Source of the DNA: Jackrogersella multiformis
Lineage: Eukaryota > Ascomycota > Sordariomycetes > Xylariales > Hypoxylaceae
Assembly (NCBI GenBank): GCA_902806575.1
Contig: CADCXD010000018.1
Span: forward strand, 682,001 to 746,000
Reading direction: 5' to 3'
DNA length: 64,000 bases
The notes under the pieces are model-generated. The model saw only the letters and a program-made list of their open reading frames with translations, ran no database searches and was not told where the DNA came from. Numbering within the stretch: the stretch's first letter is position 1; each line of letters opens with the position of its first letter. Position numbers and translations under genes: made by a program. Shown one piece after another: positions 36,408 through 46,462 of the stretch.

Positions 36408-37546
36408 TTACAATTCGATTCCCTCATTTTCTGCCTCCCGCTGGATGTACTTGCGAACCTCCTTATCAGGTGCCAGATCCAATGCGAGATATCCGTCCGA
36501 GTCTCGCCTGTCGGTCTCAGCGCCGGCTTTAAGTAAGGCCACCGCGGCAGCTCCTAGTGTCTTGTCAGTCATTTAATAAGTTGGTTCTAGTAGAGAAAAA
36601 CCGACCGCGACCCTCGGCAACGGCATAGTGCAGAGCGGTGTAACTCGCGCTGTCGGTTGCGTTAAGCGGGCTTCGATTCTGTAGCAGCAGGTTGATCATG
36701 GGCACCGAGCCCGCTGCTGCCGCTCGGTGGAGGGGATACTGGCCGCGCTTGTCCCGAACCCGGGCGGATGCCGGCGGCTTGCTTTCCAGAAGCTTGCGAG
36801 CCACCTCGAGATGGTTCTTAGAGGCAACGAAGTGGAGAGTTGTCTGGATGCTGTCATCAAACCATCTATCCAAGCCCAGCGTTCTCGTCCAGCGCAATTC
36901 CTGCTTGGCAACGCACCTGTCCGTTATTATCTGCTCGAGGTTAGTCTTGTTATGGCTCAGACTCAACATCTAGCGGCAACTCTTACTCTTCTGGTTCACA
37001 TCGGCGCCTCTTGACAGTAGCAGTTCAACGATTGCGTCACCGTCCTTCACGCTCGCCGCAATCATCAATGGGGACCACCCGCTATCATCCTTTGATGTTG
37101 TCAGCTAGAATAAGGTAATGCCCCGATGCGAGATGCGAGATGCTGGGTTTGCCGTAGAGGGGTTACTACTTACCTCGACATCTGGATCGAAGTCTCTATG
37201 CTGAGCTAGAATCAAAGCGATGGCGTGGTTGTTTGCGGATGCGGCCCAGTGTATGGGAAGGCGGCCATCGTCATCTTTAAGACGAGACAGTTTGGGGTCT
37301 GCCTATAAAGTTCTTGAGTGACATGGAAACTTCAAGAGATAGAGGGGATTCCACGGGTAGCTTACGTTTAGTAAGGACTCGACAATGGTGACTATCGGGG
37401 ATATCAATTCTAGTAAGTGATAAATTCTTAAGAGGAGCCTAATGGCGGCAAAAGAAGAAAGGAAAGGAAATGATGGAAGGACTCGATTTACCTTTACCTT
37501 CTCGAGCGGCAGCATGAATAGCATATTTTGACTGATCGGGCGACAT
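36408..37546 (-). CDS. NAS6: 26S proteasome assembly chaperone, gankyrin/Nas6 type
   Basis: Seven exons: complement(join(36408..36553, 36606..36843, 36917..36930, 36987..37104, 37174..37302, 37366..37409, 37498..37546)), 245 aa, uninterrupted. It is an ankyrin-repeat protein. Repeats are recognisable as DDDGRLPIHWAASANNHAIA, SGWSPLMIAASVKDGDAIVE, NNNGQTTLHFVASKNHLEVA, KRGQYPLHRAAAAGSVPMIN and SASYTALHYAVAEGRG. The ending ALDLAPDKEVRKYIQREAEN is diagnostic of fungal PSMD10/Nas6 proteins, which bind the Rpt3 ATPase tail and guide assembly of the 19S base. Exon 5 is a 14-bp micro-exon. Donors at exons 5 (GTGCGT) and 6 (GTCGGT) are weaker than average but are the only ones that close the frame. 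Confidence 0.9.
36917..36930 (-). other. 14-bp micro-exon of NAS6
   Basis: ATAATAACGGACAG supplies N-N-N-G-Q at the start of an ankyrin repeat (NNNGQTTLHFVA) and restores phase between flanking exons. Confidence 0.85.
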
Positions 37547-38278
37547 ATTTTACAGAGTAATGAGTAAGATGTAATGAGTAAAGAGTAATCAGTAATGAGC
37601 AAGGCTGAATATGGATAGGGTGCAAGTGTTAACAGATGGCTGTCTTGACCCCCTTAGGCACGGCTCCGAGTCTTGTCTGTATACCTAGGTAGCTAGGTAG
37701 GTTGTTATGAGTCCATTGAGTGAGAATTACAATATAATAGGTACCTACCTAGGTAGGTAAGGTATGACGAGATTAGGTATGGAGAGGCTTCCAAGGTTCT
37801 TTTTAAAGGTCTAGATGTTCTAAGTTCATTCTCATATGGGTAAGTGCCAGGGTGTAACTTTTAAACTTAGATGCGTTCAAAGAACCTTGGAACAAGTAAG
37901 TGGGCATCTACCTAGGTACCTAGGTAGGTACAGAGGTAGGTTACTTTAGGAGTCAAATGGATATGCTAAAAGCAAGATATGCAAGTATGTAGCTATAAGG
38001 ATATGGCTCCTGCGTTGTCGATAGTGCTAGCTAGGCCTTACCTGGTACCTAGGTAGATACCTAAATTATACCAGGTACCTACCTTTTTATGGTAGGTACC
38101 TTTTTATGGTAGGTACCTTTTTATGGTAGGTACCTTTTTATGGTAGGTACCTAGGTACCTACCTACCTCTTAGCTTCGGTTCAAATCTTCGATCTTCAAC
38201 ATCTGAAATTCCTAAATCTTTTGCCATCACAGGTAACTCGCAATCTTTGATCCCACCTGCGCAATAGGAGTCGGCATA
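37547..38278. other. Divergent promoter region, NAS6 / PRP46
   Basis: Contains TAGTAATGAG-type short repeats just upstream of NAS6 (37555-37600), TAGGTACC motif clusters and the 17-bp tandem described separately. No gene seen. Confidence 0.5.
38082..38149. repeat. 17-bp minisatellite, four identical units
   Basis: CCTTTTTATGGTAGGTA occurs four times in perfect tandem, about 130 bp before the PRP46 start, and is followed by a CCTAGGTACC palindrome. Confidence 0.9.
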
Positions 38279-39744
38279 ATGGAAATTATTCAACCTGATC
38301 TGAAAAGCCTCGTTCTAGAGAACGCACGGCGCTCGAAATCACTTTTTACAGATACATCCGGCGAATCGGCACGAAAGAAGATCAAATTAACTGTCGACGC
38401 GACCGAACCACAACGCGAAAAGGATGCTTTGTCCATTCGCCTCCACGCCGAATACCAACATGTCCAGGAACTGCCTCCCGCTCTCGCTCAAAAGCAAGCA
38501 AGCGCTATGAGTTCTAGGAAAAAGGGGAAGAAACCAGCCACGAACGAACCTCCGAACGCACCCGCATCCGCATCCGCAACCGAAGATCAGAAGACACAGA
38601 AACTGATTGAGGGCATCGCGCAATCCTCCAATAACCTAACCAACCCCAGCCAACCTCCAATGCTCTGGTCCATTTACAAAAACCACTAGCCTCCTCGAAC
38701 GCATCAGATACCAAGATATCTCAAGCCTTGAGCGTCGCCCGCGCTCAGGTGATGCATCAAGCTAAGCCCGACTGGCACCCGCCTTGGAAGCTTATGAGAG
38801 TCATTTCAGGCCATTTAGGCTGGGTTCGAAGTCTTGCTGTTGAGCCACACAATCAATGGTTTGCTAGTGGTGCCGGTGACCGAACTATCAAGATCTGGGA
38901 CCTCGCGACCGGAAACCTCAGACTAACTTTGACTGGTCATATCTCTACCGTACGCGGCCTAGCCATATCCCCTCGGCACCCCTATCTCTTCTCCTGCGGC
39001 GAGGACAAGATGGTCAAGTGCTGGGACTTGGAGACGAACAAGGTTATCAGACACTACCACGGGCACCTAAGTGGTGTCTATACTTTGTCACTCCATCCTA
39101 CCCTAGACGTTCTCGTCACGGGCGGCAGAGACGGCGTTGCCAGGGTCTGGGACATGCGAACGCGCAGCAACGTCCACGTCTTGTCTGGCCACAGGATGAC
39201 AGTCGCCGATGTCAAGTGCCAAGAATCTGACCCCCAAGTCATCAGCGCCTCCTTAGACTCCACCGTCAGGTTATGGGACCTCGCAGCCGGCAAGACGATG
39301 GGTGTCCTCACTCACCACAAGAAAGGTGTCCGCGCCCTCGCTCTACACCCTACCGAGTTCACATTCGCTACCGGAAGCACAAATAGCATTAAGCAGTGGA
39401 AATGTCCCGAGGGTGCTTTCATGGGCAACTTCGACGGCCATAATGCCATTATTAATTCCTTAGCTGTCAACGAGGACGTTCTATTTTCCGGGGGAGACAA
39501 CGGGTCTATGAGCTTTTGGGACTGGAAGTCGGGACATCGGTTCCAAGCTCTGGACTCCATCGCCCAGCCGGGATCCTTGGATGCCGAGGCTGGCATCATG
39601 AGCTCGACCTTCGACCGCACAGGGCTGCGTCTTATCGTTGGCGAGGCAGACAAGACAATCAAAATATGGAAGCAGGACGAAAAGGCGACGCCCGAGACGC
39701 ACCCGCTCGAGTGGAAGCCAATCTTAGGGAGACGGAAGCATTGA
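38279..39744 (+). CDS. PRP46: Pre-mRNA splicing WD40 protein Prp46 (PRL1), with a -1 frameshift
   Basis: Prp46/PLRG1 is a core subunit of the NineTeen complex in the activated spliceosome. The N-terminal part (38279 to about 38645: MEIIQPDLKSLVLENARRSK, IRLHAEYQHV, QKLIEGIAQSS) and the WD40 part (HPPWKLMRVISGHLGWVRSL onward) are both clear. Seven WD repeats follow with WDLATG, WDLETN, WDMRTR and WDLAAG blade ends and the terminus WKPILGRRKH. The two parts are in different frames. The first frame stops at 38689, and the second is open only from 38639. No GT donor lies between 38513 and that region, so a canonical intron is unlikely. One extra C in the CCCC run at 38644-38647 would join them as NPQPTSNALVHLQKP. 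The cause may be a sequencing error, a real deletion or recoding. Confidence 0.88.
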
Positions 39745-39896
39745 AAGGGGTTATGTTGTATGTATAGGAAACGCTGAGGGGGGGAGCTTTAGTATAAATA
39801 TGACTCGTCACATGGGAAAGGAATAAACAAAAAGGGTGAAAAATACACCATCGTAAATCTCAAATTTTAGTACAATAGTCTACAGTCCATTGTACA

Positions 39897-42217
39897 TTAG
39901 AATGCTATACCCAATGCCCTGATCTCGGGGTCATCCCGAAATGCAAGCTTAATTTCTTCGTCGCCCACGGCGAGCCTAATTTTACTCGGCCGCTCAGCTC
40001 TCTGACCTTCTAGTATGATAATCCCAGCACCAGTTAAATCGATAGCAGCGGTACTAATCCCTGCTGGCCTGGCAAACCTAGGTTCCGACTTTCGTGCGGT
40101 TACGTCCATCGTAGAATCTTTGTCCGTCGTACGTCTAAGCAAGTTAACTCGTCGGCTTCTCGCGTCTAGGACGAGGGCACGGTTCATCTCCTCCATTACA
40201 TCGCCGTAAGTGCTGTCGGGCAAACCTGTCCGCTCGTTCCTCACGAGGAGGGACGCGAGGACTAGCTTGGAAGCGAATGGAAGGGCGCGTAGGTATTGCT
40301 GTAGTGGGCTCGTGGTCGCTTCGCTGATCGCGCGCTTCACTGTCGATATGGTAACCTTACCCCTGGAACTTTTCACTTTATCGGCTTCACCCGATTTTGC
40401 TTTTGCCCTTTTACTTGGGGTTCCTGGATCGGGTTCTAAGGTCCTGACGTCGGCTTCGGCCAGCTCTACTGCTCGTCGGCAGATGTCGAGAGCGCGTCGT
40501 GCGTCTCCACTCACAGCAGCGACCTTGCGGCTGGCAAATTGGACAGCATCTGGTTCAACGATGTTCCCCGGCACTCCTTCAAGTCGCGACTGGATTATCT
40601 TCATAAGTTGTTCGTGATTGTAGCCCGGGAAGGTGATACGTGTTAAGCCCAGGCGACTGCTGATTTTATTGCTCAGCGTTCTCTCCGGCAGGTCCATCGT
40701 ATTAGCCACAGCAAGCACAATAAGTCGGGAATGTCTTAATCCGGGCCAGTTAAAGAAATTATACATGACACTTTGGTTCTTGGTAACGAGTTGGTCTAGC
40801 TCGTCCATCAAAACGACACAGGGCACTCGGCGAGGGCTCGGGTGGTTGAACTCGCGCTCAAGGAGGTCCAGTGCCTGGCTTGGGCTAACTCGTTGTCCCT
40901 TCAAAGCCTCCCAGAGCAGAGAATACGATTGGTGTGGATCGGTTATCTTCATACCGTTGATTTCAACAAAGATAAAGTCATCAAGTTCGTCAGATCGTAC
41001 TGCTTCGTCCAGCTTCGATACCACTTCTCGTACCGTAGCCGTCTTCCCGGTCCCGGGAGTACCGGATATGTAGATACATGCACCCGAACCATCGGTGATA
41101 GCGGCCTCCAGATGGGAGTATACCAAGGAGAACTCAGACTCTCGACAAGGTAAGCTAGAGGGCACCGATGCGACATGTAGTTGTGCTCTTGCGATCTGAA
41201 AGGGAGAAGATTGATGATGGCTCGCAGGAAGGGTACGGGTAGCAAGCGGGGTGAATTCCAATGCCTTCTTCACCATAACTCTAGTATTCAAAGTTAGTAA
41301 TACTAATTAGATTAAGATTCTAAGGGGACACAGTCGATAAGGCATGTAATTACCTGCGGTTAGAAGGCGTCACAACACGTGTTGTTTTTTGTCTTTTCCT
41401 TGGCGTGCTTACTGTCCGACGGAGAGCATCATCGGAGCCGTAATCATCATCCTGCTCCGGCTGGGTGGCGGCGTAGTCAGCTTCCAGAGAGACGTCGAGT
41501 TTGCGCCGCTTCCTTGTCGATCTCGTCCCGTTCCGCACCAATTCAAGCAAGTTGTCTATATCCTCCTCCCTACCAGAGTAAACATCTTCCCATATGAACT
41601 CATCCGTGTACGTTGAAGTCCTCGCATTGCATCCCCTTCTGCAGACGAAGGTCTTGTTGTAGCCTGGAGAGCTCCGGGGGACCTTGCCGTTAGGGTATTT
41701 ACGGAGGAAGTGGTTCTGGGACATAACAACAGCTCTGCCATTAATAGATGCTAAGGAGTTCACATCAGAAGACGGTGTAATATATAATTCGTTCTAAACC
41801 CGTATCGATTAGCAAACTAGACGCGCACCACATGAATGCATATCAAGAACTCACTGGGAGGAAGTCGGTCCGTTTCCGGTCACTATTCCGGATCTCCTTC
41901 TCGGTAGAAAACCACACAAAATTCGCAGCTTTATCCCCATCCTCATTAGCCTCGCGGAATTCGGCGACCATAGCAACCCATGCTTCGTTCGAACCATCAG
42001 CCTTCAGGAGGACGCAATCGCCAACGTAGCATTCAAAGGTGCCCATACGGGCGCCAATGATGTCGTGCTGATTACTTCTCTTCCTCTTGGTTACCGAACT
42101 GGAAGGCTGCTGAACTTCCCGATAAATCCACTCCCAAGGATGGTCGTCAATGCCAAGTTCATCATCTGAGTCATCTCGAGCAACGCCGGGTATTATAGCT
42201 GAAGAATGACGACCCAT
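39897..42217 (-). CDS. ORC1: Origin recognition complex subunit 1
   Basis: The model is complement(join(39897..41280, 41354..41793, 41855..42217)), 728 aa. Exon 1 begins an N-terminal BAH domain (about residues 60-185, TFECYVGDCVLLKADGSNEA). Exon 2 continues it (NELYITPSSDVNSLASINGR, then SQNHFLRKYPNGKVPR) and ends in a basic linker. Exon 3 carries the AAA+ ATPase with Walker A GTPGTGKT at 341-348, Walker B VLMDELD at 424-430, sensor LAVANTMDLPER, and the winged-helix C-terminus. Orc1 binds ATP and origin DNA or nucleosomes and loads MCM helicases with Cdc6. Intron donors are GTGAGT and GTAATT, and phases close exactly. It converges with PRP46, with 152 bp between stops. Confidence 0.95.
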
Positions 42218-42867
42218 TTGGGATTGCTAGTTGACCAGAAACGAGGAGCAAGCATAAGGTGTAGGTTCAGAGGTACGAATTCGTAAATCAAACATGACGC
42301 GGATCGCGGATCGCGGTGTGGGGGGTTTATCAGCTAGGTACCTAGGTAGTTAGGGGGTTATGGTATTTGCGCGAGCTCACGTGACTCAGCCAAACTCTAA
42401 TTACACCTGTGTACCTAATGCACAATGCTCATGCTTACCTAATACCTAGTAACTTGGTTGCATTAGGTACCTAGGTACCGTGTAGATAGGGGTAGTACCT
42501 AGGTAGTATGTACCTTATGTACGTGGAGAAGGTTCGTAGGTATTGTCATAACCATCCTGAAAAAGCAGTTGCTATCCATACATGTACCTGAGCGATGAGC
42601 AACATTGAAAGTATTCATAACCCTGTTATTACATAAATACATAGATGTAGACACTAGATGAACACGAGCTTATCGGTCGAGATGAAAACATTCTCTTTCT
42701 CACCTTCTTACTACAAAACAGAACATACCCTCCTCAGCCACCACTCTCTTCACTTCACTCACATCTAAACATGCCTATGTACCTAGGTATTTACACCACT
42801 GGTAATTATCATCATAAGTTATTATCATCACTTGCCATCTTTCACGTCCATTGTCTTCATTGCCATC
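42218..42867. other. Divergent promoter region, ORC1 / 595-aa protein
   Basis: TAGGTACC motifs lie at 42335-42355, 42440-42520 and 42775-42790, and there are repeated GCGGATCGCGGATCGCGG words at 42299-42316. No gene seen. Confidence 0.5.
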
Positions 42868-44938
42868 ATGGGATCGTTAATAGACATGTACGTTTCTCTC
42901 TCTCTCTCTCTCCCCCCTTTTCCATGCCTGGTCACCTATGATGAGACTAACTCTTAGCCCACTCTGCTTTTAGTGATGCCCAGCTGTCCAATGAAAACTA
43001 CTGCACCAACGATCCCAAGCCCTCAATGGATCTACTCCTCGAGGGGTCGGACAATGGCGAGGATGCACTTCGAGGCTGTCCTGTTCTCGCAGCCAGCGCC
43101 TATAGGCTACCTGCCATGTCAGCCTCACTCAAGCCGGCTGGTAGCCTCCTAGAAACAGGTGGAACTGCTATCACACCTGTTGCATCTACAGCCTATCACA
43201 CAGTAGGCAATATTCGCAAGACAGATCCACCCAAGACGAAGGCCACAGTCCCTAGCACACAGTTGATATGTGTCGAGGCAACTGCCCAGCCCGCCCTCCT
43301 GAGCCTTCCAGCCCCAGACCCTATCCTCGCCCTACGCAGCACGACAAGTGTCACGCATAGCAACATTCGTGGTAGTGAGCAGGTCCAGGTACGTACCTCC
43401 ACCAGCAGTGGTATCCGAGTAATAGTAGCTAATACGCCTTGCTAATGCGCCTTTGTTTTTTCTTCTACCCATTTCAGGCCAACTTTATCATCTCTCATAC
43501 TCCGGAGGTAGCTTCTGGAGTAATAGAGGCTGTGCACAAAGAGCTGGCCCGGGCGAACAGTGGCTGTGGACTCGAGGTTCGGCGGACACACCAAAGCTCG
43601 TACCTGCGCATCACTGCGCCTGCAAAGAACATCGGCGAGCTAATCAGTGCAGCACAAGATGTAGCCGAAGACTTGATTTCCGATGAGTCCATGCAAGGAC
43701 CACGAGTGTTCCAGGAACCACCCATCAATGTTAACAGCACTTCCCAGGTGATTTTAGAAATCAACACCCAGTCCGGCGATGTTCGACCAAGGTTACAACT
43801 GGGTGATGTCGTCGCTGCTAACCTAGACCTCGCTGGGAACGCCCACGAATACGCAACGAGGCTGAAAGACCGTGTCTACAGAGGACTAAAGAAGGCCGGT
43901 CGACTCCCATTATCCCTGACATTAAGAGTCCATCTAGGTCATTGCATGCTACGAACGTACCCGCAAGGCAAAGAAGTCTATGGGTACCGCGAGTTCCATT
44001 CTATGATGACGAATCCTCGTGCTGCTGCATGGTTGAAGACCTCGTTAGTGTATAACCCTATGGGATTGGCAAACCTGGCATAACTAACGGCCAGCTAGGA
44101 TTGGAGACGAAACGCTAGCCAGAAGAGTACTGGGCTTCATCAGAAATGACCCTACGAGTCCATTTCTATCTACTGGCAACCAGACAGGCTCACCAGCAAA
44201 TGTCTTGCCGGAATATGCTTTCGAAGCATGCTCCCAGCGGACAAAATTCGACATACCCATCAAGAAAAAGGGAAGAGGAAACGCAAGCGGGTCTGCCATT
44301 TGTCAACTGTACCGCGTGACAGCGTGTGGAGTAGATGCCAACTTTGCTGAGCTTGATATTCTCAGCCTAAGCGTTGGAAAGTAAGTCTACACATATGTAA
44401 TTGACAAGCTATCCGATCTAACCACGACGCCAGATATCTCGACTGGAAGTTGGAGGCTGTTAACGAAGAAAAGGGCGCAAAGACATACCCAGATGTCGTC
44501 CAATACTTACGAACAGCCAAGATCGAGTTAAAGAACCTAGATCGGCCCCACGATCTCGACGTCTACCCACGCGTCAAACTTGAGCCATTCAATTCGGTAG
44601 CAGGAAAGATCAAAGACGTCGCGGTGAAGACAATTTACCACTTCAGATGGAAGGCGACATCATATATTGTCCAGATTTCAGTAAATCACCGATGGAAGAG
44701 CATCTCTGCTATGACCGCGGAGAGGGCGCCGACTGTTGACCTCGGAGTCAGCATCTTCGGAGAAGATTGGGATTCGGAAGATGATGCCGCTGGAAACATC
44801 TGGGGCGATGAACTCCAGTATCTACTTGAAGGTGGGACGGGTGGTATGATGCCTAACGGCGTCGAAAGGGTTGAGAATCTCCTACAGACGATAAAGGACA
44901 TTCAGAATACCCTACATCCTTTCTTCTGGGGTTATTAG
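42868..44938 (+). CDS. Conserved-looking fungal protein of unknown function (595 aa)
   Basis: I do not recognise this protein. The model is join(42868..42887, 42974..43388, 43478..44043, 44099..44380, 44434..44938), with all five exons in phase. The first exon is 20 bp (MGSLID). Its intron contains a TC dinucleotide run. Exon 2 encodes a low-complexity Ala/Pro/Ser/Thr-rich stretch. The folded part starts at ANFIISHTPEVASGVIEAVH and has alternating helix and strand character: VRRTHQSSYLRITAPAKNIG, then QVILEINTQSGDVRPRLQLG, and LKDRVYRGLKKAGRLPLSLT. A C-terminal region reads KTIYHFRWKATSYIVQISVN and SIFGEDWDSEDDAA. There is no signal peptide, membrane segment or catalytic motif I can name. The compact alpha-beta repeats could be an RNA-binding fold, but that is only a guess. 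Exon joins are supported by uninterrupted frame and good splice sites. Confidence 0.75.
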
Positions 44939-45110
44939 CTAGGCGAAAAGAAGACCACAGGTGTCGATAGGAAGGAGATACCGAGGTATCAAAACCAAGG
45001 TAGCGTCTAGTCTACTTGTTGATAACTTAGTGTCAGGGATCTACCTATGTAGTAGTATTAGGAATACTAAGAGCTATCTAAACTAGGCAACTCACACAAC
45101 TCTTCAACTT

Positions 45111-45859
45111 CTATGGTGGTGTCTGCTGGGTCCCGGTGACCATCTTCTGTCTCAGAACTAATAGTTGAGTGGTGTTAGCTGGTAATGACGAGTAAAATTG
45201 AATAAGGATAAACAATCAATACCTTCTTCGACAACACGGACGTTGTTCGTTTTGCCTTGCACAATTGCTTCGAGATCCTTAATACTCGCTCCAACCTCGC
45301 CCACCTTATTCTCGTAAAAGTCTGCAGCTGATTTGACCTCCTACATGTCCAAGTCAGCATTTTCAGATTCTATATGGCCTATATGGCCAAGATGCATCAC
45401 GATTATCACCTTTTCGACGTAGAAGCCAGTGCCTATGTCAACTACGACATGAGACGCACTGGACAGGGTCCCACGCACGTAGAGAGAGTTCGTGAGCGGG
45501 ACGAGGATCGAGTTATTCTCTAATTTCTCTTAGACCACGGGTTTGTTCTGTGGAGCTTCAAGTCATGTCGGGAGTAGACGTACCCCGGAGAGCTGGCGAC
45601 TTATTCTTGTCTTGGACACAGCGTAGGCATTCTCGGAACTTGGACTGGGCAGCATGTAGCTGGGCGAATGAGGACGTAAGATGTTCGAGTTCCTCGTCGA
45701 GTTGCTTCTTAACCTGGCTAAGCTGCTGGGCGCTCAGAGTGTCCAGGTTGACTAATTAAACAGTTAAATTAGCTTAGCTAGTTTATAAAAGTAAAAGAAT
45801 AGCAAGGTATTAATTAGCAACGTAGGAGACGTACTTGTTTCGCTATTACTGCTAGCCAT
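45111..45859 (-). CDS. GIM5: Prefoldin subunit 5 (alpha class)
   Basis: Five exons: complement(join(45111..45157, 45223..45340, 45410..45519, 45584..45751, 45835..45859)), 155 aa. Blocks are NLDTLSAQQLSQVKKQLDEE (first helix), FAQLHAAQSKFRECLR, SILVPLTNSLYVRGTLSSAS, VVVDIGTGFYVEK, the second helix SAADFYENKVGEVGASIKDL, and VRVVEEVLRQKM. This is the alpha-prefoldin pattern of two helices around two beta hairpins. Subunit 5 is one of two alpha subunits in the prefoldin hexamer that delivers unfolded actin and tubulin to CCT. Fragments of it appear as unrelated short frames unless the introns are removed. It converges with the 595-aa gene (172 bp between stops). Confidence 0.92.
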
Positions 45860-46462
45860 TGTACCTCTGAAAACTGCTTCTCGGTAGCCTCAAGGAGTAT
45901 TAGAAAGACCTGATTAAAGTCTGAGGTTTTCTAAAGGTAAAGAGGAGATGGTGCGGGTTAGCGGGTAGTGGGTATAGGTATCCTATACATGTACTTAGGA
46001 GGTACATAGGTAGTCAAGGTACCTACCTAGGTAGCCCTGTAGCTTGCCTGGAATCAAAAAAGTTGCGATGGGGCATGTGGGGGAGTTACGCTAATAACCT
46101 TACTTATAAGGTTTCCAAGGTTGTTACTGTACCTACCTAGGTAGGTATGTTGCAATTATTACATGACACTGGTGATTATTGCATACCTAGGTAATGAAGT
46201 GTGAGATTGGTTGGCAGCATTTTATTTATTAAGGGTGAGTTTCGGGACATTTAACCAAAATTGTGTTTCATTATACACTCTAGCTCCATGGCTTAGAAGG
46301 CAGATAACCTCGCGTTAAACCGGTTCTTTTAGTTGGAGTCCCCAAGGTCGAGTCCCCGAGGACAAGCCTGGATATACCAACATTCATCTTCCCTTGATTC
46401 TAACCTAACCCTAACCTGCCAACTGCCAGGGAAACAATTCGCTCCCCGTATCATCGATTCTA
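45860..46462. other. Spacer between prefoldin 5 and CTP synthase
   Basis: Contains TAGGTACC motifs (46015-46035, 46125-46150) and a tRNA-like A-box/B-box stretch near 46280-46365 that does not fold as a tRNA. No gene accepted. Confidence 0.5.

Noticed and set aside
46280..46365. tRNA-like stretch with an A-box-like TGGCTTAGAAGG and a B-box-like GGTCGAGTCC
   Set aside because: The acceptor, D and T stems do not pair, and the B box lacks one base. The GAGTCCCC words form a short direct repeat instead. At most a decayed tRNA-derived sequence.
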